Assembly (NCBI GenBank): GCA_963997635.1
Contig: CAXEND010000001.1
Span: forward strand, 124,001-188,000
DNA from: GCA-2728135 sp002728135
Lineage (GTDB): Bacteria; Pseudomonadota; Alphaproteobacteria; UBA828
Reading direction: 5' to 3'
DNA length: 64,000 bases
Shown here one piece after another: positions 26,302 to 35,428 of the stretch. Every line of letters begins with the position of its first letter. Within the stretch, counting starts at the first letter, position 1. A program made the translations under genes and the position numbers. The notes below the pieces were generated by a model. It was not told the origin of the DNA, did no database searches, and saw only the letters and a list, made by a program, of their open reading frames with translations.

Positions 26302-28320
26302 ATGGCTATAAAAAATGCAAAAGCAGAGAATAATGAGTCAGGGGATGACCAAGCGGATAGTCCGCTTCTTGACTCTCTCACAGCATCTGTAAAGAAACTT
26401 ATCGCTGCAGGAAAAGAACGAGGCTATATCACTTTTGACGAATTCAACAAATCTTTCCCCCCTGACGAAGTAACTTCAGAGCAAATTGATGATATCCAAG
26501 CTATGTTCTCAGAAATGGGAATAAATCTTATTGATAATGACGAAGTTGATGAATCAATAGAGGTGAATTCATCAGCTGAAAATGATGAGAAGGCAGCACG
26601 TGTATCCAGTGCGGCAGATGAAGACCTTGGTCGAACAGATGACCCGGTCAGAATGTATTTAAGAGAAATGGGTAGTGTTGAGCTTCTTTCCCGTGAGGGT
26701 GAAATAGCAATTGCAAAAAGAATTGAAGCTGGGCGTCTTAAAATGATTGGTGGGATGTGTGAGAGTCCCTTAACATTAGCAGCGGTAGCCGATTGGTATA
26801 TTTCACTTAAAGATGGAGAGTCTCTTTTAAGAGAGATTATCGATCTTGATACAACCTATGGTGCCAATAATTCATCAAATAATGATATCAGTGGGGAAGT
26901 ATTACCTTTTAATCCACTTAGTAGTATTAATGAAAACAACCAAGAAAAATCTGATGAGGATGAAAACAACCAAGAAAAATCTGATGAGGATGAAGATTTA
27001 GAAGGTAACTTGGATAATCCCGATGATTCTGATGATGGTTTTGAAGAAGGAAATATTTCCTTAGTTGCAATGGAAGAGGCGGTATATGATGAAGTTTTGT
27101 CTAAATTTAAGTCTGTAGAAACTATTTATAAAAAATTCAAAAAGCTACAGGACGAAAGAATAGAACTTACCCTCGAAGGGAATGAATTATCTAAATCAAG
27201 GTTAAAACGCTTTGATGAACTGCGAACTGAGTCAAGCTCTGCAATGCGTGAAATTAATCTAAACAATGCACGAATAGAGTCTCTTGTTGACGAACTATAC
27301 GGACTCAATAGGCGTGTGATTGGGCTAGAAGGTAAATTACTTCGCTTAGCAGTAAAGCGAGGTGTTAAACGAGAGGATTTTCTTAAACAATACATAGGCC
27401 ATGAATTAGAACCACGTTGGGGGAGTAGAGTGGGGCGTTTGACTGCTAATGGGTGGAAAGAGTTTGCAAAAGCGGATAAACAACGTATTAACGAAATAAG
27501 ATCCAGCATCGCGGAAGTTACTGAAATGACAGGTTTGCTTCCTGGGGAGTTTAAAAAGATTGTGGCAAGAGTTCAGAAAGGTGAAAGAGAAGCAGGCCAA
27601 GCCAAAAAAGAGATGGTTGAGGCAAATTTACGATTAGTAATTTCTATTGCCAAAAAATACACCAATAGAGGTTTACAATTTCTAGACCTTATTCAAGAGG
27701 GCAATATAGGCCTTATGAAGGCCGTAGATAAGTTTGAATACCGTAGAGGATACAAATTTTCTACATATGCAACTTGGTGGATAAGGCAGGCAATAACTAG
27801 ATCTATCGCCGATCAAGCACGAACAATTCGTATACCTGTTCATATGATTGAAACAATTAACAAATTAGTTCGTACTTCTCGACAAATGCTGCATGAGATT
27901 GGACGAGAGCCGACGCCAGAAGAAGTTGCTAAGCGACTTTCGATGCCTTTAGACAAGGTAAGGAAAGTTCTTAAAATTGCTAAAGAACCAATAAGTCTTG
28001 AAACTCCAATAGGTGATGAAGAAGACAGCCATCTTGGCGATTTTATTGAAGATAAAAATGCTATATTACCTGTTGATGCAGCAATTCAGACAAATTTGCG
28101 TGAAACGACAACTCGTGTTTTGGCTTCTTTGACTCCAAGAGAAGAGCGTGTACTTCGAATGAGATTTGGAATAGGAATGAACACTGATCATACACTTGAA
28201 GAAGTTGGCCAGCAATTTTCAGTAACAAGGGAAAGAATTAGACAGATTGAGGCTAAGGCTTTACGAAAGCTAAAGCATCCAAGCCGTTCAAGGAAATTGA
28301 GGAGTTTTTTAGACACATAA
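26302..28320 (+). CDS. rpoD: RNA polymerase primary sigma factor RpoD (sigma-70)
   Basis: Housekeeping sigma factor, 672 residues. Region 1.1 lies at about 20-100 and region 1.2 in DDPVRMYLREMGSVELL (about 113-129). A non-conserved region follows, containing a 10-residue tandem duplication in an acidic segment (about 211-230). Then come region 2 (NLRLVISIAKKYTNRG, and the -10-recognising FSTYATWWIRQAITRSIADQ near 486-505), region 3 (PTPEEVAKRL) and region 4 with its helix-turn-helix (TLEEVGQQFSVTRERIRQIE near 632-651). A strong ribosome site (GGGAGAGGG) precedes the ATG. The 223-bp spacer after dnaG holds a TATAAT at 26266-26271, with no good -35 box. Confidence 0.98.
   Translation: MAIKNAKAENNESGDDQADSPLLDSLTASVKKLIAAGKERGYITFDEFNKSFPPDEVTSEQIDDIQAMFSEMGINLIDNDEVDESIEVNSSAENDEKAARVSSAADEDLGRTDDPVRMYLREMGSVELLSREGEIAIAKRIEAGRLKMIGGMCESPLTLAAVADWYISLKDGESLLREIIDLDTTYGANNSSNNDISGEVLPFNPLSSINENNQEKSDEDENNQEKSDEDEDLEGNLDNPDDSDDGFEEGNISLVAMEEAVYDEVLSKFKSVETIYKKFKKLQDERIELTLEGNELSKSRLKRFDELRTESSSAMREINLNNARIESLVDELYGLNRRVIGLEGKLLRLAVKRGVKREDFLKQYIGHELEPRWGSRVGRLTANGWKEFAKADKQRINEIRSSIAEVTEMTGLLPGEFKKIVARVQKGEREAGQAKKEMVEANLRLVISIAKKYTNRGLQFLDLIQEGNIGLMKAVDKFEYRRGYKFSTYATWWIRQAITRSIADQARTIRIPVHMIETINKLVRTSRQMLHEIGREPTPEEVAKRLSMPLDKVRKVLKIAKEPISLETPIGDEEDSHLGDFIEDKNAILPVDAAIQTNLRETTTRVLASLTPREERVLRMRFGIGMNTDHTLEEVGQQFSVTRERIRQIEAKALRKLKHPSRSRKLRSFLDT
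26932..26991 (+). repeat. Exact 30-bp tandem duplication within rpoD
   Basis: Two identical 30-base units (26932-26961 and 26962-26991) each encode ENNQEKSDED. They sit in the variable acidic loop between sigma regions 1.2 and 2, where length changes are tolerated. Frame is kept. Exact identity suggests a recent slippage event. Confidence 0.95.
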
Positions 28321-28360
28321 ACTATGAGTAGTTTATTGGCTAGATCTAGCGTGCTAGACC

Positions 28361-29092
28361 GTGAGAGTTTTTAGAATTCACAAAACTTTTCATATAGACG
28401 CAATAAAACTTGGTTTTATTGATGCAAGTAAAATTCCATCCGTTGCATTGATCACGAGCATGATGTCATACGGATCCCTAGTGAGAGAAAGTGGTCTCGA
28501 TTTTGGTTTTGCTATAATATCCACAGCATTGATGTGGGCATTACCAGGTCAAATTGCATTAGTTGAACTACATACAGCAGGTGCAACATTGTTAGCCGCA
28601 GTTTTTGCTATAGCTATGGCTAATGCACGATTTTTCCCAATGACAGCAACAATGGTTCCTCTTTTTATAAAGGGGGTAGAAAAAAAGCGTTGGCTTTACC
28701 CACTTTCTCATTTTATCACTTTTAATAGCTGGTTATGGGTTGTAAGGCGTTTCCCAGAATTTGAAGAGACACAGAGAGTTTGGTATTTTCTTGCGTTTGG
28801 ATGTATTTGTTATATAAGCGGTCTAATAGGAACAGCACTTGGCTATTTTATCTCCCAATTTTTGCCACCTAGTCTAATGTTAGGTTTAGTATATTTAGTT
28901 GTAGTTTATTTTATTGTAATGCTTGCTGATATTAGGAATTCAAGAGCATTAGTATCGGTTATATGTGGTGCAATTGCTTGCCCAGTTTTCCATTTTGTTA
29001 GTGCTGACTGGGGAATACTATTAGCAGGCCTTGTTGGAGGCACTGTCTCTTTTTTTATTATAAACAAATATAAAAAATTGGGAATAAACTAA
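28361..29092 (+). CDS. azlC: AzlC-family branched-chain amino-acid exporter, large subunit
   Basis: A 243-residue integral membrane protein of the AzlC family, the large subunit of a two-part exporter of branched-chain and related amino acids. Family features include GFIDASKIPSVALITSMMSYGSLVRESGL near the N-terminus and the conserved ANARFFPM stretch (about 87-94), amid six or seven hydrophobic helices. It begins with GTG, which has no clear ribosome site; no better in-frame start is seen. It follows rpoD after 40 bases and shares one base with azlD (TAATG), so the two are translated together. Confidence 0.88.
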   Translation: MRVFRIHKTFHIDAIKLGFIDASKIPSVALITSMMSYGSLVRESGLDFGFAIISTALMWALPGQIALVELHTAGATLLAAVFAIAMANARFFPMTATMVPLFIKGVEKKRWLYPLSHFITFNSWLWVVRRFPEFEETQRVWYFLAFGCICYISGLIGTALGYFISQFLPPSLMLGLVYLVVVYFIVMLADIRNSRALVSVICGAIACPVFHFVSADWGILLAGLVGGTVSFFIINKYKKLGIN

Positions 29093-29418
29093 TGTCAGAA
29101 TGGATGGCGTGGGTAGCATTAATTCTGGGTATTCTAGTTAGTTTTGCTTGGAGGGTTGCGGGAGTTTATGTGTCGGATAAAATTAACCCTCAAGAACCAA
29201 TATTTCTATGGATTCAATCAGTTGCTTACGCACTCCTGGCGGCCTTAGTTGCTCGGATGGTTGTGTTCCCGAGTGGCCCATTGGAAGATACATTATTATG
29301 GCATCGACTATTTGCTGGAATTGTTGCAATTATAATATTTTATCTTACGAGACGTAGGCTTTTAATCGGAGTTAGTTTTGGAGCCTTGGTATTCATTGGG
29401 TTGCAGTTCATGGAGTAA
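29092..29418 (+). CDS. azlD: AzlD-family small exporter subunit
   Basis: A 108-residue protein with three or four membrane helices and the arrangement of AzlD, the small partner of AzlC. Its start overlaps the azlC stop by one base. The sequence is short and hydrophobic, so the assignment leans partly on its position. An AT-rich perfect palindrome (TTTATTTTAAAATAAA) follows the stop, before the convergent ligA gene. Confidence 0.8.
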   Translation: MSEWMAWVALILGILVSFAWRVAGVYVSDKINPQEPIFLWIQSVAYALLAALVARMVVFPSGPLEDTLLWHRLFAGIVAIIIFYLTRRRLLIGVSFGALVFIGLQFME

Positions 29419-29487
29419 TTTATTTTAAAATAAATTAATATTTATAGATTCAGAGTCTAATATAAGTAATTCTTAAAATATGAATTT

Positions 29488-31584
29488 TTATAATATGAGG
29501 TTCATCCATTCATTCTCATCTAAAATAGTAATCCCAAGTGATCTAGCTTTTTGTATTTTTGAACCTGCATTATTACCTGTGATTAGATAATCTGTTTTTT
29601 TTGAAATTGAACCAGAGACTCTAGCATCAAGAGATTCTGCTCGTGCCTTAGCTTCAACTCTTGTCATTTGTTTTAAAACTCCTGTGAATACAATTGTTTT
29701 TCCTGAAAGAGGTGATTCATTGTTAATGACAACTAATGGCTCAATATTAAGTTCTAAAGCTAGCGATTGAATTTCATTATAATTGTCTGATTGAGCAAAG
29801 AAATCTACTATAGAACGAGCTACTATAGGACCAATACCGTCGATGTTTTCAAGTTCATCCCAGTATTCGCCTTTATAAGGCCTAGATAAAACCATTGCTT
29901 GCGTAAGGGTTTGTAAGGTTTGGTATTTGCGGGAAAGGAGCCTTGCTGTAGCTTGACCAATATGTCTAATACCTAGTGAGAAAATAAACTTTTCTAGGGT
30001 GACATTTCTACTCTGATTTATTGTTTCAAACAAGTTAGATGCTGATTTCTGACCCCAGCCATTTTGTTGGAAAAGTGGTATTTTAGCATCTTTATCTAAT
30101 TTTTCTAACTTAAATATATCGCTTGGTTTCTTTAGTCTGCCATTTTCCCAGAATGCTCTAATTTGTTTATCTCCTAGGCCATCAATGTCCAAAGCTCCAC
30201 GGCTTACAAAGTGCTTCAAATGTTCAATAACTTGAGCCGGACAAACTAGGTCACCTATACATCTTCTTGCGGCTTCTGTTTCTAATTTAATTGCAGCATT
30301 TCCACATTCTGGACAGGTAGTAGGAAAAGAATATTTATTGCTAGTATTTGATCTATGCTCTTTTACCACGCTGACAATTTGTGGAATGACATCTCCGGCT
30401 CGCTGAATTAAAACTGTATCTCCCTCACGAATGTCTTTTCGTAAGATTTCATCTTCATTATGTAGGTTAGCTCGGGTAACAGTGGCTCCACCTACATGAA
30501 CTGGTTTTAGTATTGCAACAGGTGTTAGTGTCCCCGTGCGTCCAACTTGAATAATAATTTTTTTTACAATTGTTGTGGCTTGTATAGCTGGGAATTTCCA
30601 AGCAATAGCCCAACGTGGTTCACGACCTGCTGCTCCCAGACGTTCCTGCCACCTAACATTATTAACTTTGTAGACTACACCATCAATATCATAATCAAGA
30701 GTATTTCTCGTTTCGCAAATCTTATCATATAACTTTTTGGTATCTTGAATATTTTCACAACGTTTTGAGAGAGGATTTGTCTGAAATCCCCAGTCCTTTA
30801 AATTATCTAAGAATTCATTGTAGTAAGTTGGTAATGGGCTAGTAGTTTTTCCATATCCGTATGCAAAGAAATTTAGTTGTCTTTTAGCGGTCATTTCAGG
30901 ATCAATTTGTCTTAGAGCACCAGATGCAGCATTACGGGTATTAACAAAAACCTTACTACCATCGGTTTCTCTGTTTTGGTTTAACTTATGAAATTCAGAG
31001 ATCTTCATAAAAACCTCACCTCTAATTTCAACCATCTGAGGAATATTAGAACCCAAAAGTCTTTTAGGTATATCGCTTATGGTCATAATATTCTGAGTAA
31101 CATTCTCTCCAATATTTCCATCACCACGAGTTGCACCAACTACTAGATCGCCATTTTTATATGTTATAGAGGCAGAAAGGCCGTCTATCTTAGGTTCTCC
31201 TATGATAGGTACAGGTATGTCTTCATATATACCCAAGAATCTTCGAATTCGTGAAATGAAGTTATTAACATCTTGCAATGAAAACGCATTTGCCAACGAT
31301 AGCATTGGTTGAGCATGGGATATTCTCTCAAAACCTTTTGAAGGAGGGGCACCTATCTTTGAAGATGGGCTGTTATCCAACTTTAAGTTACTGAATTTTT
31401 CCTCTAATTTAGAGTTTCTTATTCTGAGCATATCATAATCAGCATCACTGATTATTGGACTATTTTCGTTATAATATAGTTTATCATGAAGCTCTATTTC
31501 TTTAGCTAAAAGAGTAAGTTCTTGTTCTGCCTGTGTAGTATCCAAAAAATTAACAGGAATTTTGCGAATATTCTTTTCAATCAC
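29488..31584 (-). CDS. ligA: NAD-dependent DNA ligase LigA
   Basis: Seals nicks in DNA using NAD. Domains in order: Ia (YYNENSPIISDADYDML, about 38-54), adenylation domain with the adenylated lysine K132 in EPKIDGL, OB fold, a zinc finger with CPECG and CIGDLVCPAQ (about 424-455), helix-hairpin-helix repeats (LDIDGLGDKQIRAF and later segments to about 600) and a C-terminal BRCT domain (about 620-698, GKTIVFTGVL). 698 residues is the normal size. Its ATG overlaps the recN stop (ATGA). It is the last gene of the long wall/division unit. Confidence 0.97.
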   Translation of the reverse strand: MIEKNIRKIPVNFLDTTQAEQELTLLAKEIELHDKLYYNENSPIISDADYDMLRIRNSKLEEKFSNLKLDNSPSSKIGAPPSKGFERISHAQPMLSLANAFSLQDVNNFISRIRRFLGIYEDIPVPIIGEPKIDGLSASITYKNGDLVVGATRGDGNIGENVTQNIMTISDIPKRLLGSNIPQMVEIRGEVFMKISEFHKLNQNRETDGSKVFVNTRNAASGALRQIDPEMTAKRQLNFFAYGYGKTTSPLPTYYNEFLDNLKDWGFQTNPLSKRCENIQDTKKLYDKICETRNTLDYDIDGVVYKVNNVRWQERLGAAGREPRWAIAWKFPAIQATTIVKKIIIQVGRTGTLTPVAILKPVHVGGATVTRANLHNEDEILRKDIREGDTVLIQRAGDVIPQIVSVVKEHRSNTSNKYSFPTTCPECGNAAIKLETEAARRCIGDLVCPAQVIEHLKHFVSRGALDIDGLGDKQIRAFWENGRLKKPSDIFKLEKLDKDAKIPLFQQNGWGQKSASNLFETINQSRNVTLEKFIFSLGIRHIGQATARLLSRKYQTLQTLTQAMVLSRPYKGEYWDELENIDGIGPIVARSIVDFFAQSDNYNEIQSLALELNIEPLVVINNESPLSGKTIVFTGVLKQMTRVEAKARAESLDARVSGSISKKTDYLITGNNAGSKIQKARSLGITILDENEWMNLIL

Positions 31585-33254
31585 TTTGATGCACCGTTTA
31601 TTAAACTTTCAGCAGCAGTGCGAGCTTCTTCAGTTACACTAGCCCCTGATAACATTCTTGCAATTTCTTCTCGTCTTGTTTTTCCCTGAACAACATTTAC
31701 CAGAGTTTTTGTTGATACTTTATTGCTTATTTTAGATACAACAAAATGTTTTCTAGCACGTGCAGCTACTTGAGGCGAGTGAGTTACGACTATGACTTGT
31801 TGAAACTTTCCTAACTCAGCTAGTCGCTTGCCAATAGCATCTGCTACTGCACCACCAACACCATTATCAATTTCATCAAATATTAATGACCTCATATCAC
31901 CTTTGTCAGCAAGGCAGACTTTTAGGGCAAGAAGAAATCTTGATCGTTCACCCCCTGATGCCAGTTGATCGAGGGGGCCAGATTGTCCACCAGTATTGGT
32001 TTTAATTGTGAAACGAATTTGCTCTTTACCATTAATACGGGGGATATCATCTTTAAAACTTTGAATAACAGTTTTAAAAAGTGCTTGTGATAATTTTAAA
32101 GACGGTAGTTCAGCCGCAATTATATTATCTAGTTTTTTTGCTGCTATTTCACGCTTTTTACTTAACCCTTCTGCTGCTTTGTCCCAATCAGATTTGGAAA
32201 TATCAATTTCTCTTTTGAGATTGAGAAGATTCTCTTCATTAATTGTAATGCTTTTTAATTCTTTAATTAAATTTTCGTGAAATTTTGGAAGTTGATCTGG
32301 ATTTACATTGTGTTTTCTGGAGGCCCCACGAAGAGCAAACAATCTATCTTCAAGTTGATTAAGTTTTTCTGGGTTTAGGTCAATATCTTGTATTTGTGAG
32401 TTCAGTTGGTCTCCAGCTTCAGTAGCTTCAATCAATGCTTGGTTGAGGCCTGAGAGATAGTTTTTGGTCATATCGGTTGAAAGATCAGACACACGATTTA
32501 AAACCTTAATTGCCCTATTAAGTTTTGCTATTACTCCTGATTCACCTGAAATTTGTATTGAAGCCTCTTGGAGCGCATCTAATATCTTATGGCCGTTTTT
32601 CAATAGAGAACGTTCTGAGTCAATCTGAGATTCTTCATTTTTTTCTGGTTTAAGAATGTCAAGTTCATTGATGACATGTTTTAAGTATTCCTCATTTTTC
32701 TTTATCTCATCAAGTTGAATTTGAATATTGTTGAGTTCTGTTGTTTGATGTTTCCAGTTATGAAAATTTTGTTTAACTGAAGATAAGTGTTTTTTATAAT
32801 TTCCATACTTATCGAGAAAATCCATATGTGTTGCAGCATTAAGAACGCCATTGTTTCCTGATTGACTTTCTATTTCTATAAGAGTTTCAGCAATTTGACG
32901 CAAAAAAGAAACTGTTACTCGTTGATCATTGATATATGATCGAGATTTACCTGTTTTATCTATAGTTCGTCTTAAAAGTAAACTTTTATCATCTAAAGAA
33001 ACACCATTTTCAGACAACATTTTTTGGGATACATGCTCATTCGATATTTCAAATTCAGCTGTGACACTTGTCGGTATGGATTGATCTTTTAACATCCCAA
33101 CATTTGTTCTCCAACCTAACGCACAACCTAGAGCATCAAGTAAAATAGATTTTCCTGTTCCAGTTTCTCCAGTTAAAACACAAAGACCCCTGTCAAAGCT
33201 AAGGTCAAGTGAGTCAATTAAAATCATGTTACGAATATTTAAATTGCGTAGCAT
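31581..33254 (-). CDS. recN: DNA repair protein RecN
   Basis: An SMC-like ATPase that helps recombinational repair of double-strand breaks. Walker A is GETGTGKS (29-36); the signature and Walker B near the C-terminus are LASGGERSRFLLALK and SLIFDEIDNGVGG, with long coiled coils (about 150-380) between. 557 residues matches the family. It starts 27 bases after bamD and overlaps ligA by ATGA; bamD-recN-ligA is a common alphaproteobacterial order. Confidence 0.97.
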   Translation of the reverse strand: MLRNLNIRNMILIDSLDLSFDRGLCVLTGETGTGKSILLDALGCALGWRTNVGMLKDQSIPTSVTAEFEISNEHVSQKMLSENGVSLDDKSLLLRRTIDKTGKSRSYINDQRVTVSFLRQIAETLIEIESQSGNNGVLNAATHMDFLDKYGNYKKHLSSVKQNFHNWKHQTTELNNIQIQLDEIKKNEEYLKHVINELDILKPEKNEESQIDSERSLLKNGHKILDALQEASIQISGESGVIAKLNRAIKVLNRVSDLSTDMTKNYLSGLNQALIEATEAGDQLNSQIQDIDLNPEKLNQLEDRLFALRGASRKHNVNPDQLPKFHENLIKELKSITINEENLLNLKREIDISKSDWDKAAEGLSKKREIAAKKLDNIIAAELPSLKLSQALFKTVIQSFKDDIPRINGKEQIRFTIKTNTGGQSGPLDQLASGGERSRFLLALKVCLADKGDMRSLIFDEIDNGVGGAVADAIGKRLAELGKFQQVIVVTHSPQVAARARKHFVVSKISNKVSTKTLVNVVQGKTRREEIARMLSGASVTEEARTAAESLINGASK

Positions 33255-33281
33255 TATAATTCCTTAGTAAACAGAGAGCCC

Positions 33282-34130
33282 CTAAAAAACTGACTCAAAA
33301 GTTTTCTGGATCCAAGAATTTTTATTTTTCTCAGGGCTTAAATTTTTTTCGACTAATAATTGATATGAGTCTTGATACCATCTGCTGCCTGGATAGTTGT
33401 AGCCTAGTACTGCACCTGCAGCTTTAGCCTCCAAGGCCACTCCCAGAGAAAGATAAGTTTCTACAAGCCTGTGTAAAGCTTCAGGAACGTGACTTGTAGT
33501 TTGATATTGTTCTATTACGCTTCTAAAGCGGTTAAGGGCGGCTACAAAATGTCCTTTATTGAGGTAGTAACGACCTATAGACATTTCTTTACCTGCTAAA
33601 TGATCACGGGCTAAGTCTGTTTTTAGTTTGGCATCCCGAGCATAAGTAGTTTCAGGGAAACGTCTGACCACCTCATCAAGAGAGGCTAATGCAAGTTGGG
33701 TAATGCTTTGGTCTCGACCAACATCAGATATCTGCTCATAGTAGCATACGGCTATAAGGTAATGTGCGTAACCTACATCTTTATGTCCTGGGTGTAGTTC
33801 TATAAAGCGTTGAGCCGCGATTATTGCTTCGTCATATGAACTTGATTGGTAGTGGTTATAAGCAGCCATTATTTGTGCTTTTGTAGCCCATAAAGAGTAG
33901 GGGTGTTGGCGTTCAACTTCATCAAACTGCTCAGCTGCAAGCTCATAATTACTCTGATACATTAAATCCATTGCGTTATTATAAATTTCATTAACAGGTC
34001 TTTCCACATAATCTATGGTCTGTTTAGAGCTACATGAAACTACTGATAGAAGTATTATCAGAACCATGATGCTGATAAAAACTTGTTTGGTTATAATACA
34101 TGGTGTTTTTTTTATTTTGGGTTGGGTCAT
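33282..34130 (-). CDS. bamD: Outer-membrane assembly lipoprotein BamD
   Basis: Essential lipoprotein of the BAM complex that inserts beta-barrel proteins in the outer membrane. A signal sequence (16-32) ends in a lipobox with acceptor C33 (LLSVVSCSS). Five TPR-like repeats follow, with family hallmarks such as QFDEVERQHPYSLWATKAQIM and FIELHPGHKDVGYAHYL. 282 residues is normal. It follows lpxC after 148 bases. The mature N-terminus IDYVERPVNEIYN is typical of alphaproteobacterial BamD. Confidence 0.96.
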   Translation of the reverse strand: MTQPKIKKTPCIITKQVFISIMVLIILLSVVSCSSKQTIDYVERPVNEIYNNAMDLMYQSNYELAAEQFDEVERQHPYSLWATKAQIMAAYNHYQSSSYDEAIIAAQRFIELHPGHKDVGYAHYLIAVCYYEQISDVGRDQSITQLALASLDEVVRRFPETTYARDAKLKTDLARDHLAGKEMSIGRYYLNKGHFVAALNRFRSVIEQYQTTSHVPEALHRLVETYLSLGVALEAKAAGAVLGYNYPGSRWYQDSYQLLVEKNLSPEKNKNSWIQKTFESVF

Positions 34131-34278
34131 AATTTACAAATCTAGTTGATTAGTTGATATAATTACCAGTTCTAATGCAAACGATAATTTAAACCGAATT
34201 ATAGCATTAGGATAGCTTACTTTTAGCCATCCACATATAAATTTTTCAATTTTTGAATTATATCTTTAAATCAAATTA

Positions 34279-35229
34279 TTAAGCTACGCTGGCAGCAGCT
34301 ACAAGTGGGGCATCGGGTTGAACTATCTGTTTAGGACAGTCAATTAAGCTCCAAAAACTTCTATTTTTAATTATAAAGCTTGATAGTTTATGATTTATTG
34401 AGTGGCCAGCTCGGAGCGTTTCTATGTGTCCAATGATGGGAGTTCCTAGAAGATAGAGATCACCAATCAAATCAAGAGCTTTATGACGGGCTGGCTCATC
34501 GGGGAACCTCAGTCCTCCCTCATTTAAAACCCTGCTTTCAGAGAAAACTACTGCATTACTAAGGGATCCACCAAGTGCTAAACCTGCTGCTCTCATCTTT
34601 AGTATTTCAGATTCAAGGCAAAAGGTTCTAGCACTGCTTAATTTATCTTTGAAGTTTTCTTTAGCTGTATAATGTATGACTTGTTTACCAATTAATTTAT
34701 GATCAAAATTGATTGAACAAGTTATTTCGAAGGTTTCAGATGGAGTTATTCGAGCTATACTATTGCCTTCCTTAACCAAAATTTCTTCTGTGATTTTTAT
34801 TACTTTTCTTGGAGCATTTAGTGTGCGTTTACCTGCACACTCTAGGAGAAACAAGAAAGGTTCAGCACTACCATCCATAACTGGGACTTCAGGCCCGTCT
34901 ATTTGCACGATTGCATTATCAATGCCTGCACCAAATAAAGCTGCCATTAGATGTTCTACTGTTGCTACTCGTAGATTCCCACCATATCCATTCGAACCTA
35001 AAACTGTGCAGAGCTTAGTATCTATAACATTATCAACTAAAGCCGGGATTTCGGCGTCAAAGCCTAAGTCAATTCTTTTAAATATAATGCCAGAATTTGG
35101 TTCAGCTGGAGCAATAGTAAGGGATACTTTGGCATTTGTGTGTACACCTACTCCTGAACAACTTACTGGCTTTTTTAAAGTTGTTTGGAATTGAGTAGAT
35201 AGATTTCTAGAATTATTTAAATGATTCAC
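34279..35229 (-). CDS. lpxC: UDP-3-O-acyl-N-acetylglucosamine deacetylase LpxC
   Basis: Zinc enzyme for the committed step of lipid A synthesis. Zinc ligands are H93 (in VEHLMAAL), H249 and D253 (in HKALDLIGDL); the catalytic base H276 lies in AGHS. The spacing of H249, D253 and H276 equals that of the E. coli enzyme. 316 residues. The start is GTG. The presence of lpxC shows a lipopolysaccharide outer membrane. It follows ftsZ but is separated by a 199-bp spacer holding a strong hairpin, so its expression may be set apart from the division genes. Confidence 0.97.
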   Translation of the reverse strand: MNHLNNSRNLSTQFQTTLKKPVSCSGVGVHTNAKVSLTIAPAEPNSGIIFKRIDLGFDAEIPALVDNVIDTKLCTVLGSNGYGGNLRVATVEHLMAALFGAGIDNAIVQIDGPEVPVMDGSAEPFLFLLECAGKRTLNAPRKVIKITEEILVKEGNSIARITPSETFEITCSINFDHKLIGKQVIHYTAKENFKDKLSSARTFCLESEILKMRAAGLALGGSLSNAVVFSESRVLNEGGLRFPDEPARHKALDLIGDLYLLGTPIIGHIETLRAGHSINHKLSSFIIKNRSFWSLIDCPKQIVQPDAPLVAAASVA

Positions 35230-35338
35230 TTACTGAGTAGCCTTTTTTACATTAGCAATATTATCTAACTAGTTGTTAAATAAATTTTGATTTTTAACAT
35301 CTTTAAAATATAGTTCGAAACGCCCGAATCTATGTTTG

Positions 35339-35376
35339 GCATTCCAGAGTGTTGTTAGCAGGACACTCTGGAATGC
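35339..35376 (-). promoter_or_regulatory. Strong 14-bp hairpin between ftsZ and lpxC
   Basis: GCATTCCAGAGTGT (35339-35352) is followed by a 10-base loop and its perfect complement (35363-35376). The stem is much more GC-rich than its surroundings. There is no T run on either side, so it is not a standard intrinsic terminator; an mRNA-processing or stability element, an operator, or a Rho-linked pause are possible. It lies about 50 bases past the ftsZ stop codon and 110 before the lpxC start. Confidence 0.75.
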
Positions 35377-35428
35377 ACAAATCACGCTTTGTAACAAAAT
35401 GTTACGTTTTTGAGGTCATCAATTAACT

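Noticed and set aside
34709..35194. A 161-codon open frame antisense to lpxC
   Set aside because: Shadow of a conserved gene with all LpxC active-site residues on the other strand; no recognisable protein.
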